Positions 44,931 to 54,483 are shown, counted from the first letter of the stretch. The stretch: DNA of 64,000 nt from Burkholderia ambifaria (GCF_001443045.1 NZ_LKPJ01000034.1:1-64000); one strand, 5' to 3'. Made by a program: numbers and translations. Notes: generated by a model not told the origin, from the letters alone.

Positions 44931-45701
44931 TCAATTCATTACGAAGCCGCCGTTCACCGGCAGCAGTTGACCCGTCACGAAGCGCGCGCCGTCCGACAGC
45001 AGGAACAGCACGGGGCCCGTCACGTCGTCGGGCACCTGCGCGCGCGTCAGCGCGCGGCCCTGCATGTAGAACGCATGCCGTTCGGCCGGCACGTAGGCCG
45101 TCGCCTCGACTTCGGTGAGCCCCGGCGCGATCGCGTTGACCGTCACGCCGTGCGCGCCGAACTCGCGTGCCTGCGCATGCGTCATCGCGATCACCGCGCC
45201 CTTGCTGGCGACGTACGCGAGCAGCTTCGGCGCGCCCCACAGCGCGGTGTCCGATGCGAGGTTCACGATCGCGCCGCGACCCGAGCGCGCAAGGTGCGGC
45301 AACGCCGCATTGCTGACGAGCCACACGCCGCGCACGTTCACGTTCATCACGGCGTCCCACGTCGACACGTCGAGTTCCGTCGACAGCTTGCCGCCCGAGT
45401 TCGTGATCGCCGCGTTGTTGATCAGCGCGTCGATGCCGCCGAGCGCTGCCGCGCCCTGCGCGACGAACGCATCGACGCTCGCCGGATCGGCCAGGTCGAG
45501 CGCGAAGAAATGGGCGGTGTGGCCGGCTTGCGCGAGCTGCGCGGCCAGCGCGCGGCCTTCTTCGGCGAGCACGTCGCCGAACGCGACCTGCGCGCCCGCT
45601 GCGACCAGCGCCTTCACGAACGCGGCGCCGAGACCGCGCGCACCGCCCGTGACGAGCACGCGGCGCCCCGGCAGCGACACGACCGGTGCGAGCTCAGCCA
45701 T
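44931..45701 (-). CDS. SDR-family dehydrogenase (likely dihydrodiol or alcohol dehydrogenase)
   Basis: A 256-residue classical SDR with TGGARGLG, NNAA, and an intact Tyr-x-x-x-Lys in LAYVASKGAVIAMTHA. It follows the Rieske oxygenase gene with an 8-bp overlap, the position where cis-dihydrodiol dehydrogenases are usually found. That role is inference; other alcohols are possible. Confidence 0.9.
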   Translation of the reverse strand: MAELAPVVSLPGRRVLVTGGARGLGAAFVKALVAAGAQVAFGDVLAEEGRALAAQLAQAGHTAHFFALDLADPASVDAFVAQGAAALGGIDALINNAAITNSGGKLSTELDVSTWDAVMNVNVRGVWLVSNAALPHLARSGRGAIVNLASDTALWGAPKLLAYVASKGAVIAMTHAQAREFGAHGVTVNAIAPGLTEVEATAYVPAERHAFYMQGRALTRAQVPDDVTGPVLFLLSDGARFVTGQLLPVNGGFVMN

Positions 45702-46764
45702 TCGCGGGCTCCGATGCGGCGTGCGCCGCGCGGTGCGCGTCGAGCGCGGACAGGTGTTCCTGCGCGCGCTGGCGCAGCATCCGGCGCACGCGCGTGATGC
45801 CGACGTCGTGCTGGTACAGGTATTCGTGATCGCGCGCGTGCGGCGCGAGGCTTTCGAGGACGTAGCGGTCCTGCTCGAGCACGTCCCAGTGCAGGCCCTC
45901 GAGGCGGTTGCGGTACATGAAGCGCCACACGTCGCGCTGCCAGCCGCTGACCTTGCGCGTACGCCAGAAGTAGACCTGGCAGTTGTCGCCGTCGACCGGC
46001 GTCGCGAAGCCGATGATCCCGAAGTTGCCGCCCGGGCCGAACTTCTGCTTGTACGGAATCGCGAGGCGCATCCACAGGCAGCCCGTTTCGCCGAGCTCGA
46101 CCCAGTCGAAGTTCACGTCGCGCTGGCCGATCTTCTCGAACATCAGGCCCGTTTCCGTCTTGCGCACGCGCATGTCGGCCTGCTTGTCGCCTTCGGCCAT
46201 CGAGTGCGACGTCGCGTGCAGGTACGCGCCGTGCATCGGGTCCATCACGTTGTCGATCGCGTACTGGTAATTGCACTTCCAGTTCGACACGCACAGGAAG
46301 TGGCCGTACTCGTCGGCAACCAGTTCTTCCGGCAGGTTCAGCGGCGCCGGCTCGCCATGCGCTTCGTCGCCGAACCACAGGAAGATCGCGCCGGCCTTTT
46401 CTTCGACCGGATACGACTTCACGCACTTCGAGCCTTCGAGCGGACAGTTCGACACTGCCGGCACGCGGTTGACCGTGCCGCCGCCGTCGACTTCGACGCC
46501 GTGATACCAGCAGGCGATGCTGCCGCCGAGGTTCCAGCCGAGCGACAGGCGCGCGCCGCGGTGCGGGCAGCGATCTTCCAGCGCGTGGACCTTGCCCTCG
46601 TGATCGCGCCACAGCACGATCTGCTCGGACAGGCGCGTGAGGCCGACGGGCGCGTTCGACACCTGCCAGCTCGGGGCGACGGGATACCAGTAGTTCTTGA
46701 TGCCGCGATCGAGGTAGTCGCGGACCGGGTCGTGTTGGGCTTCGTGTTGTGCGGGGGACGTCAT
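45694..46764 (-). CDS. Rieske non-heme iron oxygenase, alpha subunit
   Basis: A 356-residue oxygenase subunit. The Rieske [2Fe-2S] domain has Cys66-x-His68 (CPHRGARL) and Cys85-x2-His88 (CWYHG). The catalytic iron site is around NYQYAIDNVMDPMHGAYLH: bridging Asp175, His178, His183 and a downstream Asp. It resembles the single-subunit (alpha3) group such as vanillate demethylase, phenoxybenzoate and carbazole-type enzymes. No beta subunit is adjacent. It would hydroxylate or demethylate an aromatic substrate, with electrons from the ferredoxin and reductase of this cluster. Confidence 0.92.
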   Translation of the reverse strand: MTSPAQHEAQHDPVRDYLDRGIKNYWYPVAPSWQVSNAPVGLTRLSEQIVLWRDHEGKVHALEDRCPHRGARLSLGWNLGGSIACWYHGVEVDGGGTVNRVPAVSNCPLEGSKCVKSYPVEEKAGAIFLWFGDEAHGEPAPLNLPEELVADEYGHFLCVSNWKCNYQYAIDNVMDPMHGAYLHATSHSMAEGDKQADMRVRKTETGLMFEKIGQRDVNFDWVELGETGCLWMRLAIPYKQKFGPGGNFGIIGFATPVDGDNCQVYFWRTRKVSGWQRDVWRFMYRNRLEGLHWDVLEQDRYVLESLAPHARDHEYLYQHDVGITRVRRMLRQRAQEHLSALDAHRAAHAASEPANG

Positions 46765-46818
46765 CAGTGTGCTCCGGATGCGGTTGTCGTCGGGTCGGCG
46801 GTCACGCGGCTCGCGCGC

Positions 46819-47130
46819 TCATTCCGCCAGCGAGGCCATTTCGGCGCGGAAGCGCTCGGGTGTCCACGCGGTGCCGTCCGGTGCGCGGAAGCCGATGCGG
46901 TTCAGGCCCGCGACGACATCGTCCAGCTCGGTCGCACCGCTCTCGAACACGCGTTCGAGCGCATCGCCGAGATCGTTCTCGTACTGGGTCGGCTCGGCCT
47001 TGCGGTTCTGCCAGACCTGGTTCTCGACCTGCCCGGGGATCTCGATCTGCCCCTTGCCCGCGACGTTGTTCGGCTGCGGTGCCATCCACGGCTTCAGGAA
47101 GGGATTGAAGTTGACGGTCGCTTCTTTCAT
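46819..47130 (-). CDS. Recombinase-like helix domain protein, in Rieske operon
   Basis: A 103-residue protein with an N-terminal extended region and a C-terminal helical segment (LDDVVAGLNRIGFRAPDGTAWTPERF) of the type described as recombinase-like helix domain. It has no recombinase catalytic residues and lies between the ferredoxin and oxygenase genes. The role is unknown; it may assist assembly or interaction of the oxygenase components. This is inference from position. Confidence 0.75.
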   Translation of the reverse strand: MKEATVNFNPFLKPWMAPQPNNVAGKGQIEIPGQVENQVWQNRKAEPTQYENDLGDALERVFESGATELDDVVAGLNRIGFRAPDGTAWTPERFRAEMASLAE

Positions 47131-47131
47131 G

Positions 47132-47449
47132 TCATTCCACCTTGATCTGGATTTCCTCGCCGGCAAGGCGCACCGCGTACTGCTTCAGCGCACGCCCGCC
47201 CGGGCCCTTCAGGCATTCGCCCGTCTTGATGTCGAACACGGCTTCATGCAGCGGGCATTCGACCGTGCCTTCGTCGACGAACCCCTGCGTCAGCAGCGCG
47301 TATGCATGCGGGCACACGTTCTCGAGCGCATACACCTCGTCGCCGACGCGGTAGATCCCGATTTCGACGCCGTCGGTCCGCTTGAACTCGATCGGCGTGT
47401 CTTCCGACAGCGCGCCGGCGTGCCCGGCACAAATCCATTGTTCAGACAT
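47132..47449 (-). CDS. Rieske ferredoxin (oxygenase electron carrier)
   Basis: A 105-residue Rieske-type [2Fe-2S] protein with Cys46-x-His48 (NVCPHAYAL) and Cys65-x2-His68 (VECPLHEAVFDI). It carries electrons from the flavoprotein reductase at 35247 to the oxygenase. It is the first gene of the 14-gene minus-strand run and is one base from the next gene. An operator and promoter lie just upstream. Confidence 0.93.
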   Translation of the reverse strand: MSEQWICAGHAGALSEDTPIEFKRTDGVEIGIYRVGDEVYALENVCPHAYALLTQGFVDEGTVECPLHEAVFDIKTGECLKGPGGRALKQYAVRLAGEEIQIKVE

Positions 47450-47494
47450 CTCACACCCTTCCTTCTGATCGACTCTCGGTTCGCCCCGGGTTTG

Positions 47495-47512
47495 TTCCAT
47501 ACCCGGAACATC
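47495..47512. promoter_or_regulatory. IclR-type operator, ferredoxin-operon side
   Basis: TGTTCC-ATACCC-GGAACA, perfect inverted repeat. On the minus strand it lies about 9-26 nt after the predicted transcription start, so a bound repressor would block elongation or clearance. Confidence 0.65.
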
Positions 47513-47527
47513 AGTTTATGGATGGTG

Positions 47528-47555
47528 ATTATAGGAGCGACTTTCCACGAGTAAA
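47528..47555 (-). promoter_or_regulatory. Promoter of the catabolic operon
   Basis: On the minus strand, TTTACT (complement of 47550-47555), 16 bp and a perfect TATAAT (complement of 47528-47533). The start point should be near 47521. Confidence 0.65.
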
Positions 47556-47729
47556 ACAAAAAGCTGCATGTCCTAGGGAAAATACCGACCGCCGGGTCGG
47601 CAGTCGCTCTCGCCACCTCAGTCAGATGTAATTTTTTGTTTTATGACGGGGGTTTAAGTCAGATTTTCAGGACTCTCGAACCCGTGTTTCGGATCGCCCT
47701 CGTCCGCATCCGGCCCGAAAAATTTATTT

Positions 47730-47757
47730 TTGATCCTGTGCGTGACACCTCTATACT
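47730..47757 (+). promoter_or_regulatory. Porin promoter
   Basis: TTGATC (47730-47735), 16 bp, TATACT (47752-47757). Start near 47764, leaving a leader of about 135 nt that contains the second operator. Confidence 0.55.
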
Positions 47758-47778
47758 CCATTCCATCAGAGGCACGTT

Positions 47779-47794
47779 GTTCCTTATATGGAAC
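47779..47794. promoter_or_regulatory. IclR-type operator, porin side
   Basis: GTTCC-TTATAT-GGAAC, the same dyad and spacing as the site at 47495 with a different spacer. It lies about 15-30 nt after the predicted porin start point, mirroring the layout on the other side. Confidence 0.65.
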
Positions 47795-47898
47795 GAAAGG
47801 AGTGCCCGCCCGGCGGTGAAGAACGCGCGACGGCCGGCCGTCCCCGCGCCCGCCGCCACGGCACGTTTTCCATCAGGTTTGGAGAGTCAGGAGATCAA

Positions 47899-48978
47899 AT
47901 GGTCAAGCATGCGGTAGCAGCAGCAGTCATCGGAATGGGCGCCGTGTCGGGCGCCTGGGCGCAGAGCAGCGTGATGCTGTACGGCAGCATGGATGCCGGC
48001 GTCGCGTACGTGAACAACGTCGGCGGCCACGCGAAGTGGGCGATGATCCAGGGCAACACGCAGCCCGATCGGTGGGGCCTGAAAGGCAAGGAAGACCTCG
48101 GCAGCGGCCTGTCGGCAATCTTCCAGCTCGAAAACGGCTTCTATACGAACAACGGCCAGTTCGCGACCGCGAACACGATCTGGAACCGCGCGGCGTTCGT
48201 CGGCCTCAGCTCGGATCGCTACGGCACGCTGACGCTCGGCCGCCAGACGCCGCTGACGTTCGACTATCTCGATCCGCTCAGCACCGCGTACCTCGCGATG
48301 AGCTGGTATGCATTCCACCCGGGCAACATCGACGGGCTCGCCGCGACCGGCAACGTGCCGTACAACAACGCGGTCAAGTACCGCTCGCCGAGCTTCGCCG
48401 GCTTCTCGGCCGCGGCGGCGATGGCGCTCGGCAACACGACGAACTTCGCGACAGGCAAGTCGGTCGGCGTCGCGCTGAACTATGCGAACGGGCCGTTCAA
48501 GGCGTCGGTCGTCTACTCGAACGAGCACGACCGCTCGATCCTGATCAGCCAGACGGGCATCACGTCGTTCCAGGGGCAAAACACCGCGAACGGCTATCTC
48601 GCGAGCAAGGTCGAGAACATCGGCGCGGGCGCGTCGTACCAGTTCGGCGACTTCCTCGTGCACGGCCTCTACACGCGCGCGAAGATGCAGTCGAACGGCT
48701 ATTCCGACACGTTCCAGAGCTACGACGCGGGCGTGAACTACCGCAGCAGCGCGTTCAACACGATCGCGGGCGGCGCAGCGACGACGACGCTGGCCGGCCG
48801 CCGCTGGACGCAGGTCGAGCTCGGCGACATCTATTCGCTGTCGAAGCGCACGCAGCTCTATGCGAACGTGTTGTACGAGCACGGCTCGGGCGGTGCGAAG
48901 GCCGCATTCTTCACGGCCGGCACGTCGAGCACCGCGAACCAGGTGATCGTGCTGACCGGCATTCATCACTCGTTCTGA
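47899..48978 (+). CDS. Outer-membrane porin (gram-negative general porin family)
   Basis: A 359-residue trimeric-type porin. Signal peptide (MVKHAVAAAVIGMGAVSGAWA, cleavage after AWA), mature start QSSVMLYGSMDAGVAYVNNV, GRQTPLTFDYLDPL for the constriction loop region, and a C-terminal phenylalanine in the last strand (VLTGIHHSF), as outer-membrane assembly requires. AGGAG lies before ATG 47899. Sharing its operator with the catabolic operon, it probably admits the pathway substrate. Confidence 0.92.
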   Translation: MVKHAVAAAVIGMGAVSGAWAQSSVMLYGSMDAGVAYVNNVGGHAKWAMIQGNTQPDRWGLKGKEDLGSGLSAIFQLENGFYTNNGQFATANTIWNRAAFVGLSSDRYGTLTLGRQTPLTFDYLDPLSTAYLAMSWYAFHPGNIDGLAATGNVPYNNAVKYRSPSFAGFSAAAAMALGNTTNFATGKSVGVALNYANGPFKASVVYSNEHDRSILISQTGITSFQGQNTANGYLASKVENIGAGASYQFGDFLVHGLYTRAKMQSNGYSDTFQSYDAGVNYRSSAFNTIAGGAATTTLAGRRWTQVELGDIYSLSKRTQLYANVLYEHGSGGAKAAFFTAGTSSTANQVIVLTGIHHSF

Positions 48979-49011
48979 GCAGCACGGGTACATGCGCCCG
49001 GCCGCCGAAGC

Positions 49012-49041
49012 AAAAAGAGCAGCCCCTGGGCTGCTCTTTTT
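49012..49041. terminator. Bidirectional terminator, porin / second IclR gene
   Basis: AAAAAGAGCAGCCC (49012-49025), CT, GGGCTGCTCTTTTT (49028-49041): a perfect 14-bp dyad with A-tract and T-tract, so it can end transcripts from both convergent genes. Confidence 0.9.
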
Positions 49042-49085
49042 GCATGCGAAGCCGCGCGACGCGGCTCGCTCGACGGGATCAGAAA

Positions 49086-50030
49086 TCAGAACATCGCGAC
49101 CCGATGGCGTGCGTGCGCGAACGTCGGGTCGCTTTCGAGCGGCCGGTAGTTCAGGCGCTGCGACAGGTCGACCGCCGCGCCGCACACCGCTTCGACGAGC
49201 CGCTCCTTCTCGCCGGCCTCGCCGATCTCCGAGCGCGGCACCGTCGCCGTGATCGCCGCGACGATCGCGCCCGAATGGTCGCGCACGGGCGCGGTCACCG
49301 CCGAAATGCCGCTCTCGAATGCAGCCTCGCTGACCGCGTAGCCGAGCCGCGCGTAATGACGCACGCGCTCGTACAGCTCGTCGACGGTGCTCGGCGTGCG
49401 CTCGGTGAACTGCTCGAGCCGCTTTTCCGGATAGAGCTGGCGCAGCGCGTCGCGCGTGAGGTCGCCCATCAGCACGTGGCCGTGCACGGTCGCATGCGCG
49501 GGCAGCCGCGTGCCGACGTGCACCTTCACCGAACCGAACATCGACGTATTGCTCTGCGCCTTCGCGACGAACACGACATCGCGCTGGTCGCGGATCAGCA
49601 GGTGCGTCGACAGGCCCGTCGCGTCGCGCAGCCGTTCGAGCACGGGCGTGCCGAGGTCGGTCAGCTCGAGCGAATTCAGGTATTCGAAACCGAGCCGCAG
49701 CACGCCGACACCGAGCCGGAAATAGCGGTCGCCGTTCACACGCTCGAGAAAGCCGAGCGCTTCGAGCGTCTGCAGCAGGCGGAAGGTGGTCGTGCGCGGA
49801 ATGCCAATGCGCTTCGACAGCTCGGGCGCGCCGAGCACCGGCTCGCGCGCGGAGAATTCGGCCAGGATCCGCAGCCCGCGTTCAAGGCCCGGCACCAGAT
49901 ACGACGACGCGCCACCGGACGAGTCGTCGTCGCCCGCACCCTGCTTCGACGCGTCGCGGTCGACGTCGTCGCCGACTGTCGCGCGCGGCGCGCTTGCCGG
50001 CTTCGCCGGCGGTTTCGATGCGCCGCTCAT
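49086..50030 (-). CDS. IclR-family transcriptional regulator (copy 2)
   Basis: A 314-residue regulator with a polar, acidic N-terminal extension of about 55 residues and then the IclR winged helix (LERGLRILAEFSAREPVLGA, GIPRTTTFRLLQTLEALGF) and effector domain. It is clearly paralogous to the IclR protein at 42499: most of the central 240 residues match. The ATG at 50030 is used; the long open frame upstream of it is unlike coding sequence. The two regulators flank the pathway and may bind the shared GTTCC-N6-GGAAC sites. Confidence 0.92.
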   Translation of the reverse strand: MSGASKPPAKPASAPRATVGDDVDRDASKQGAGDDDSSGGASSYLVPGLERGLRILAEFSAREPVLGAPELSKRIGIPRTTTFRLLQTLEALGFLERVNGDRYFRLGVGVLRLGFEYLNSLELTDLGTPVLERLRDATGLSTHLLIRDQRDVVFVAKAQSNTSMFGSVKVHVGTRLPAHATVHGHVLMGDLTRDALRQLYPEKRLEQFTERTPSTVDELYERVRHYARLGYAVSEAAFESGISAVTAPVRDHSGAIVAAITATVPRSEIGEAGEKERLVEAVCGAAVDLSQRLNYRPLESDPTFAHARHRVAMF

Positions 50031-50412
50031 CGTTGGATTGACCCTGTGCACATGGACGGAATGGAAGCGTTCACGAAAGACCCGCAATGCTTGATTATGG
50101 ATTTTCGACCGGACCGGATCAACACGATCCGGCGCAGGCGGGCCGGACAGCCGGACAGCCGGGCTGTCGCATAGCCTGATGCGATCGAAAGGATAACAGC
50201 GATAGACAGGACTGCCCACTGGAACGTCGCCTGCATGGCGCGGCCGGCGAACGATGGGTGAACGCAAACGCGCCGCGTGCGACGTCGCATGCGGATCGAT
50301 TCGGGCAAGTCGGATGGCGGGAAAAGGGCCAGGGAAAACGCGTGAACACGAACGACCGCACCGATCCGCGAACGGGATCGGCGCAATGCGACGTCAGGCC
50401 GTCACGGCGACG
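50031..50412. other. Intergenic region upstream of IclR copy 2
   Basis: 382 bp without a supported gene. Contains short runs of GC-rich tandem repeat at its right end (see separate entry). No promoter boxes stand out. Confidence 0.4.
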
Positions 50413-50427
50413 TCAGGCCGTCACGGC
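50390..50427. repeat. Tandem duplication, 2 x 19 bp
   Basis: GACGTCAGGCCGTCACGGC occurs twice back to back (50390-50408 and 50409-50427). The second copy encodes the last residues and stop of the small gene on the minus strand; the first lies just past the stop, a recent slippage duplication. Confidence 0.85.
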
Positions 50428-50619
50428 GTCGTCATACTCGGCACGCGCGAGCTGACCGGCGGCGTACGCGTCGGCTTCGCCGCGAAAGCCGTCCGTGCTG
50501 AATGCAACGACTTTCACACCGACGCCGGACGCCCGCTTCACCGTCAGCGCCCATTGCCATCCACCGTCTTGTTCGAAGACGTGCAGCGAGGGTTCGAGGG
50601 ATGAGTCCAGTACGGTCAC
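50413..50619 (-). CDS. Small hypothetical protein
   Basis: A 68-residue protein with GTG start at 50619 and GCAGGAGC about 9 nt before it. It has strand-rich content (FEQDGGWQWALTVKRASGVG, KVVAFSTDGFRGEADAYAAG) resembling a small single-domain fold. No family recognised. Confidence 0.6.
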   Translation of the reverse strand: MTVLDSSLEPSLHVFEQDGGWQWALTVKRASGVGVKVVAFSTDGFRGEADAYAAGQLARAEYDDAVTA

Positions 50620-50947
50620 GGGGTATGCTCCTGCCCTGCGCGTCGCATCGGCGACGCGTCGGGCATGTCGAAAAAAGCGCCGGCTCGCGGCGCGTTTCAG
50701 CCTTTCGACAGTCTAGTCAAGGAATGTTGCGACGCACCATCAGGGCTTACACCTGCCTATCAGAACCGGGCGGTCAATCAAATCCACCTGAAACCCGCCT
50801 GAAACCCATACGGCACGGGCCTCGCGAGCATATTCCCGAGGCGCGGCACACCACGCGTGCGGCAACGTGCCGCATGGGCGATCGACAGGCCGGATCGGTT
50901 GAAAAACGGGTCGCGATCCCGAGCGACCGAGGCATCGATCGACGCAG
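50620..50947. other. Intergenic region
   Basis: 328 bp. A short direct repeat, CCTGAAACCC, occurs twice near 50785. No gene or promoter recognised. Confidence 0.35.
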
Positions 50948-51553
50948 CTAGCGGCCCGCCTCCGCCGACAATACCCGCCGGAACGTCAGGTTGACGCGCT
51001 CGCCCTGCACGGCCGGCGCCTTCGGCACGCGGTGCTGCCATTCGGCCTGCGTGCGGCCGCGCATCACGAGCAGGCTGCCGTGCGTCAGCCGGTACGCATG
51101 CACGACGCCGGTCGCACGGTGACGAAGGTCGAACACGCGCATCGCGCCGAGGCTCACCGACGCGATCACCGGCGCGTCACCGAGCTCCGGCTCGTTGTCC
51201 GCATGCCAGCCGAGGCTGTCCTGCCCGTTGCGGTAACGATTGAGCAGCACGCTGTTGAAACGCGCGCCGCAGGTCGCCTCGACCGCTCGCTTCAGGTCGA
51301 GCACGGCCGGCGTCCACGGCGCGGGTACGTTGCGAATCCCCGAATAGACGTAGACGGCATCGGGCTCGCCCTGCCACGCGGTCAACCGCGGCAGCGGAAT
51401 GCGGCCGCGCGGCGTGCGGATCGTGTCCTGCCGCCACGCGACCTCGTCGATCAGCGCGGCCAGCACGCGATCGGCGTCGGCCGGCGCGAGCCAGTCCGGG
51501 TACCAGTCCACGTCGGGCACGGGGGTATCGGCGAAAAGATCGGGCGTCGACAT
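50948..51553 (-). CDS. alkB: AlkB-type 2-oxoglutarate/Fe(II)-dependent DNA repair dioxygenase
   Basis: A 201-residue enzyme that oxidises alkyl groups from damaged DNA or RNA bases. Iron ligands His117 and Asp119 (GWHADNEPELG) and His174 (EWQHRVPK); 2-oxoglutarate-binding Arg186 and Arg192 (RVNLTFRR). It lacks the long insert of E. coli AlkB and resembles the ALKBH2/3-like bacterial form. I use the ATG at 51553, six codons after a weaker alternative. Confidence 0.92.
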   Translation of the reverse strand: MSTPDLFADTPVPDVDWYPDWLAPADADRVLAALIDEVAWRQDTIRTPRGRIPLPRLTAWQGEPDAVYVYSGIRNVPAPWTPAVLDLKRAVEATCGARFNSVLLNRYRNGQDSLGWHADNEPELGDAPVIASVSLGAMRVFDLRHRATGVVHAYRLTHGSLLVMRGRTQAEWQHRVPKAPAVQGERVNLTFRRVLSAEAGR

Positions 51554-51803
51554 GTCGGGATCAGGCAGCAAATGAACAAGGCTGGCGAATCATGTCTGCA
51601 TGGTAGACAACGGCGACGCGCGCCGCCATGCGCTGTCATTCCGCCGCGCGACGAGGCCGCACGCATCGCCGATCGCGAAGCCGATGCATGTTCGGCACGT
51701 CACGCTATCATCGCGGCGTGTCGCAAAGCGTCCTGATCCGGGGCGCAGTCTTCTTCCGCAATGCCGGCCGGCGCGACTCGGCCGATTTCTTCCGTGACCC
51801 ACC

Positions 51804-52388
51804 ATGACGCTCTCCGATTCCGCCCTCGACCAACTGTTCCTCACCGCGCGCACGCACAACGCATGGCAGGACAAACCGGTCGACGACGCGCTGCTGCACC
51901 GGCTGATCGACCTGACGAAATTCGGCCCGACGTCGGCGAACGCAAGCCCCGCGCGCTTCGTGTTCGTCAAGTCGCCCGAAGCGAAGGCGCGCCTGAAACC
52001 CGCGCTGTCCCAAGGCAATCTCGCGAAGACGATGGCCGCGCCCGTCACCGTGATCGTCGGCATGGACTTCGCGTTCCACGAGCACCTGCCGCGCCTGTTC
52101 CCGCACGCCGACGCGCGCAGCTGGTTCGCCGGCAACGACGCGCTGATCGAAGCCACCGCATTCCGCAACTCGTCGCTGCAGGGCGCGTACCTGATCCTCG
52201 CCGCACGCGCGCTCGGCCTCGATGCGGGCCCGATGTCGGGCTTCGACGCCGCGAAGGTCGATGCCGAATTCTTCGCGGGCACCGCGATCCGCACCAACTT
52301 CCTCGTGAATCTCGGCTACGGCGACCCGGTGGGCCTGTTCCCGCGCAGCCCGCGCTTCGATTTCGACGATATCGCGCGTATCGTCTGA
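51804..52388 (+). CDS. Nitroreductase-family flavoprotein, RutE/HadB-like
   Basis: A 194-residue protein of the malonic semialdehyde reductase (RutE) / HadB group: FGPTSANASPARFVFVKSPE is the flavin-binding start, QGAYLILAARALGLDAGPMSGFD is characteristic. It would reduce 3-oxo acids or nitro compounds with NADPH and FMN. No pyrimidine-degradation genes are near, so the exact role is open. Confidence 0.88.
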   Translation: MTLSDSALDQLFLTARTHNAWQDKPVDDALLHRLIDLTKFGPTSANASPARFVFVKSPEAKARLKPALSQGNLAKTMAAPVTVIVGMDFAFHEHLPRLFPHADARSWFAGNDALIEATAFRNSSLQGAYLILAARALGLDAGPMSGFDAAKVDAEFFAGTAIRTNFLVNLGYGDPVGLFPRSPRFDFDDIARIV

Positions 52389-52394
52389 CGCACG

Positions 52395-53543
<1,149 letters not shown>

Positions 53544-54189
53544 GGAATACTCGTCCTCGTTGCGATACCGCTGCCGCGCGTCGGATGGGACCGTGACGTC
53601 AAGTCTCGTCATGCCCCGCGCCACGCGCCGCGCCATTCGCACGATGGTACACAGATACCGGCCGACACGACCGGTCACGACCGCGGCGGGCGCGCCGGAC
53701 GTCCGGGCGTGCTGACAGGGCACCGGCGTGCCGGTCGATCGCCGCACGACACGACGCATCGCAACGACGATGACGCGACGCAGAGCGTCGGTCATCGACC
53801 TGCATCGCGGACGAGCGCAGCCCACCCGGCCCGCCACGCCACGCCACGTCAGAATGCGGATTCGCTCGCGTTCACGCGGCAATCCGGTCTTCGCGCGGCG
53901 ATTCCCACCGATCGGCGAACAAACGCCACCGGCTCGGTTTCGCCTGACGATCCTTTACAGTCCGTCAGCAACCCGACAAGCGCATGCGCTGGCAGAATCG
54001 CGCCCCGGTCATGACCTTCCCGGGATGCCCGCCGGGCGGCCCGCCGCATGCTGCCGATGCGCGCCGCATCGCTGGCGGTCCGCATCGCGCTGATTTATTA
54101 TCGGCTCCGTATCGCGGAATCGTCGTCGCGGCGACGAACCGCCTTGCGCCGCGCCCGGCATCCACCCATCACGTCGAGCTCGTCACACC
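53544..54189. other. Long intergenic region
   Basis: 646 bp. No gene, repeat or clear hairpin is supported; short open frames here have arginine- and proline-rich composition that looks like shadow coding. Promoters for the efflux operon should lie in the right-hand part. Confidence 0.45.
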
Positions 54190-54483
54190 ATGAGAAAAAC
54201 AACGCCGCGCGCGACCCTGCGCGTCGCCGCCGTCCTGGTGCCAGCCCTGCCGCTCGCGGGCTGCACGTCGCGTGGTGCACCGTCGTACGTCCTGTTCGGC
54301 GCATATTTCCCGCTCTGGCTCGTCAGCGCGATCGTCGGCATCGTCGGTGCGATCGTCGCGCACCGCGTGTTCGTCGCGACCGGCTGGGCCGCCACGGTGC
54401 CCTACCAGCTTGCCGTCTGCACCGCGATCGGGCTCGTGGTCGCCGTGATCGTATGGCTCACCGGCACGGGGCCGTTCGCATGA
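54190..54483 (+). CDS. ytcA: YtcA-type lipoprotein of the MdtNOP efflux operon
   Basis: A 97-residue protein with a lipobox (LPLAGC) at residue about 24 and two transmembrane helices after it. YtcA-like proteins precede MdtN in other bacteria. It overlaps mdtN by 4 bp, so the genes are coupled. Role in efflux is not known. Confidence 0.85.
   Translation: MRKTTPRATLRVAAVLVPALPLAGCTSRGAPSYVLFGAYFPLWLVSAIVGIVGAIVAHRVFVATGWAATVPYQLAVCTAIGLVVAVIVWLTGTGPFA

Larger units (their letters stand above)
47450..47898. other. Divergent promoter region, ferredoxin operon / porin
   Basis: 449 bp. It contains paired promoters and two copies of the operator GTTCC-N6-GGAAC, described in separate entries. The middle part (about 47560-47725) has no further recognisable element. 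Confidence 0.6.

Noticed and set aside
50031..50267. N-terminal extension of the second IclR protein to base 50267
   Set aside because: The extra 79 codons have no homology or ribosome site, so I start at 50030.
53544..54189. Short open frames in the 646-bp gap before ytcA
   Set aside because: Arg/Pro-rich text, no ribosome site, no family; treated as non-coding.
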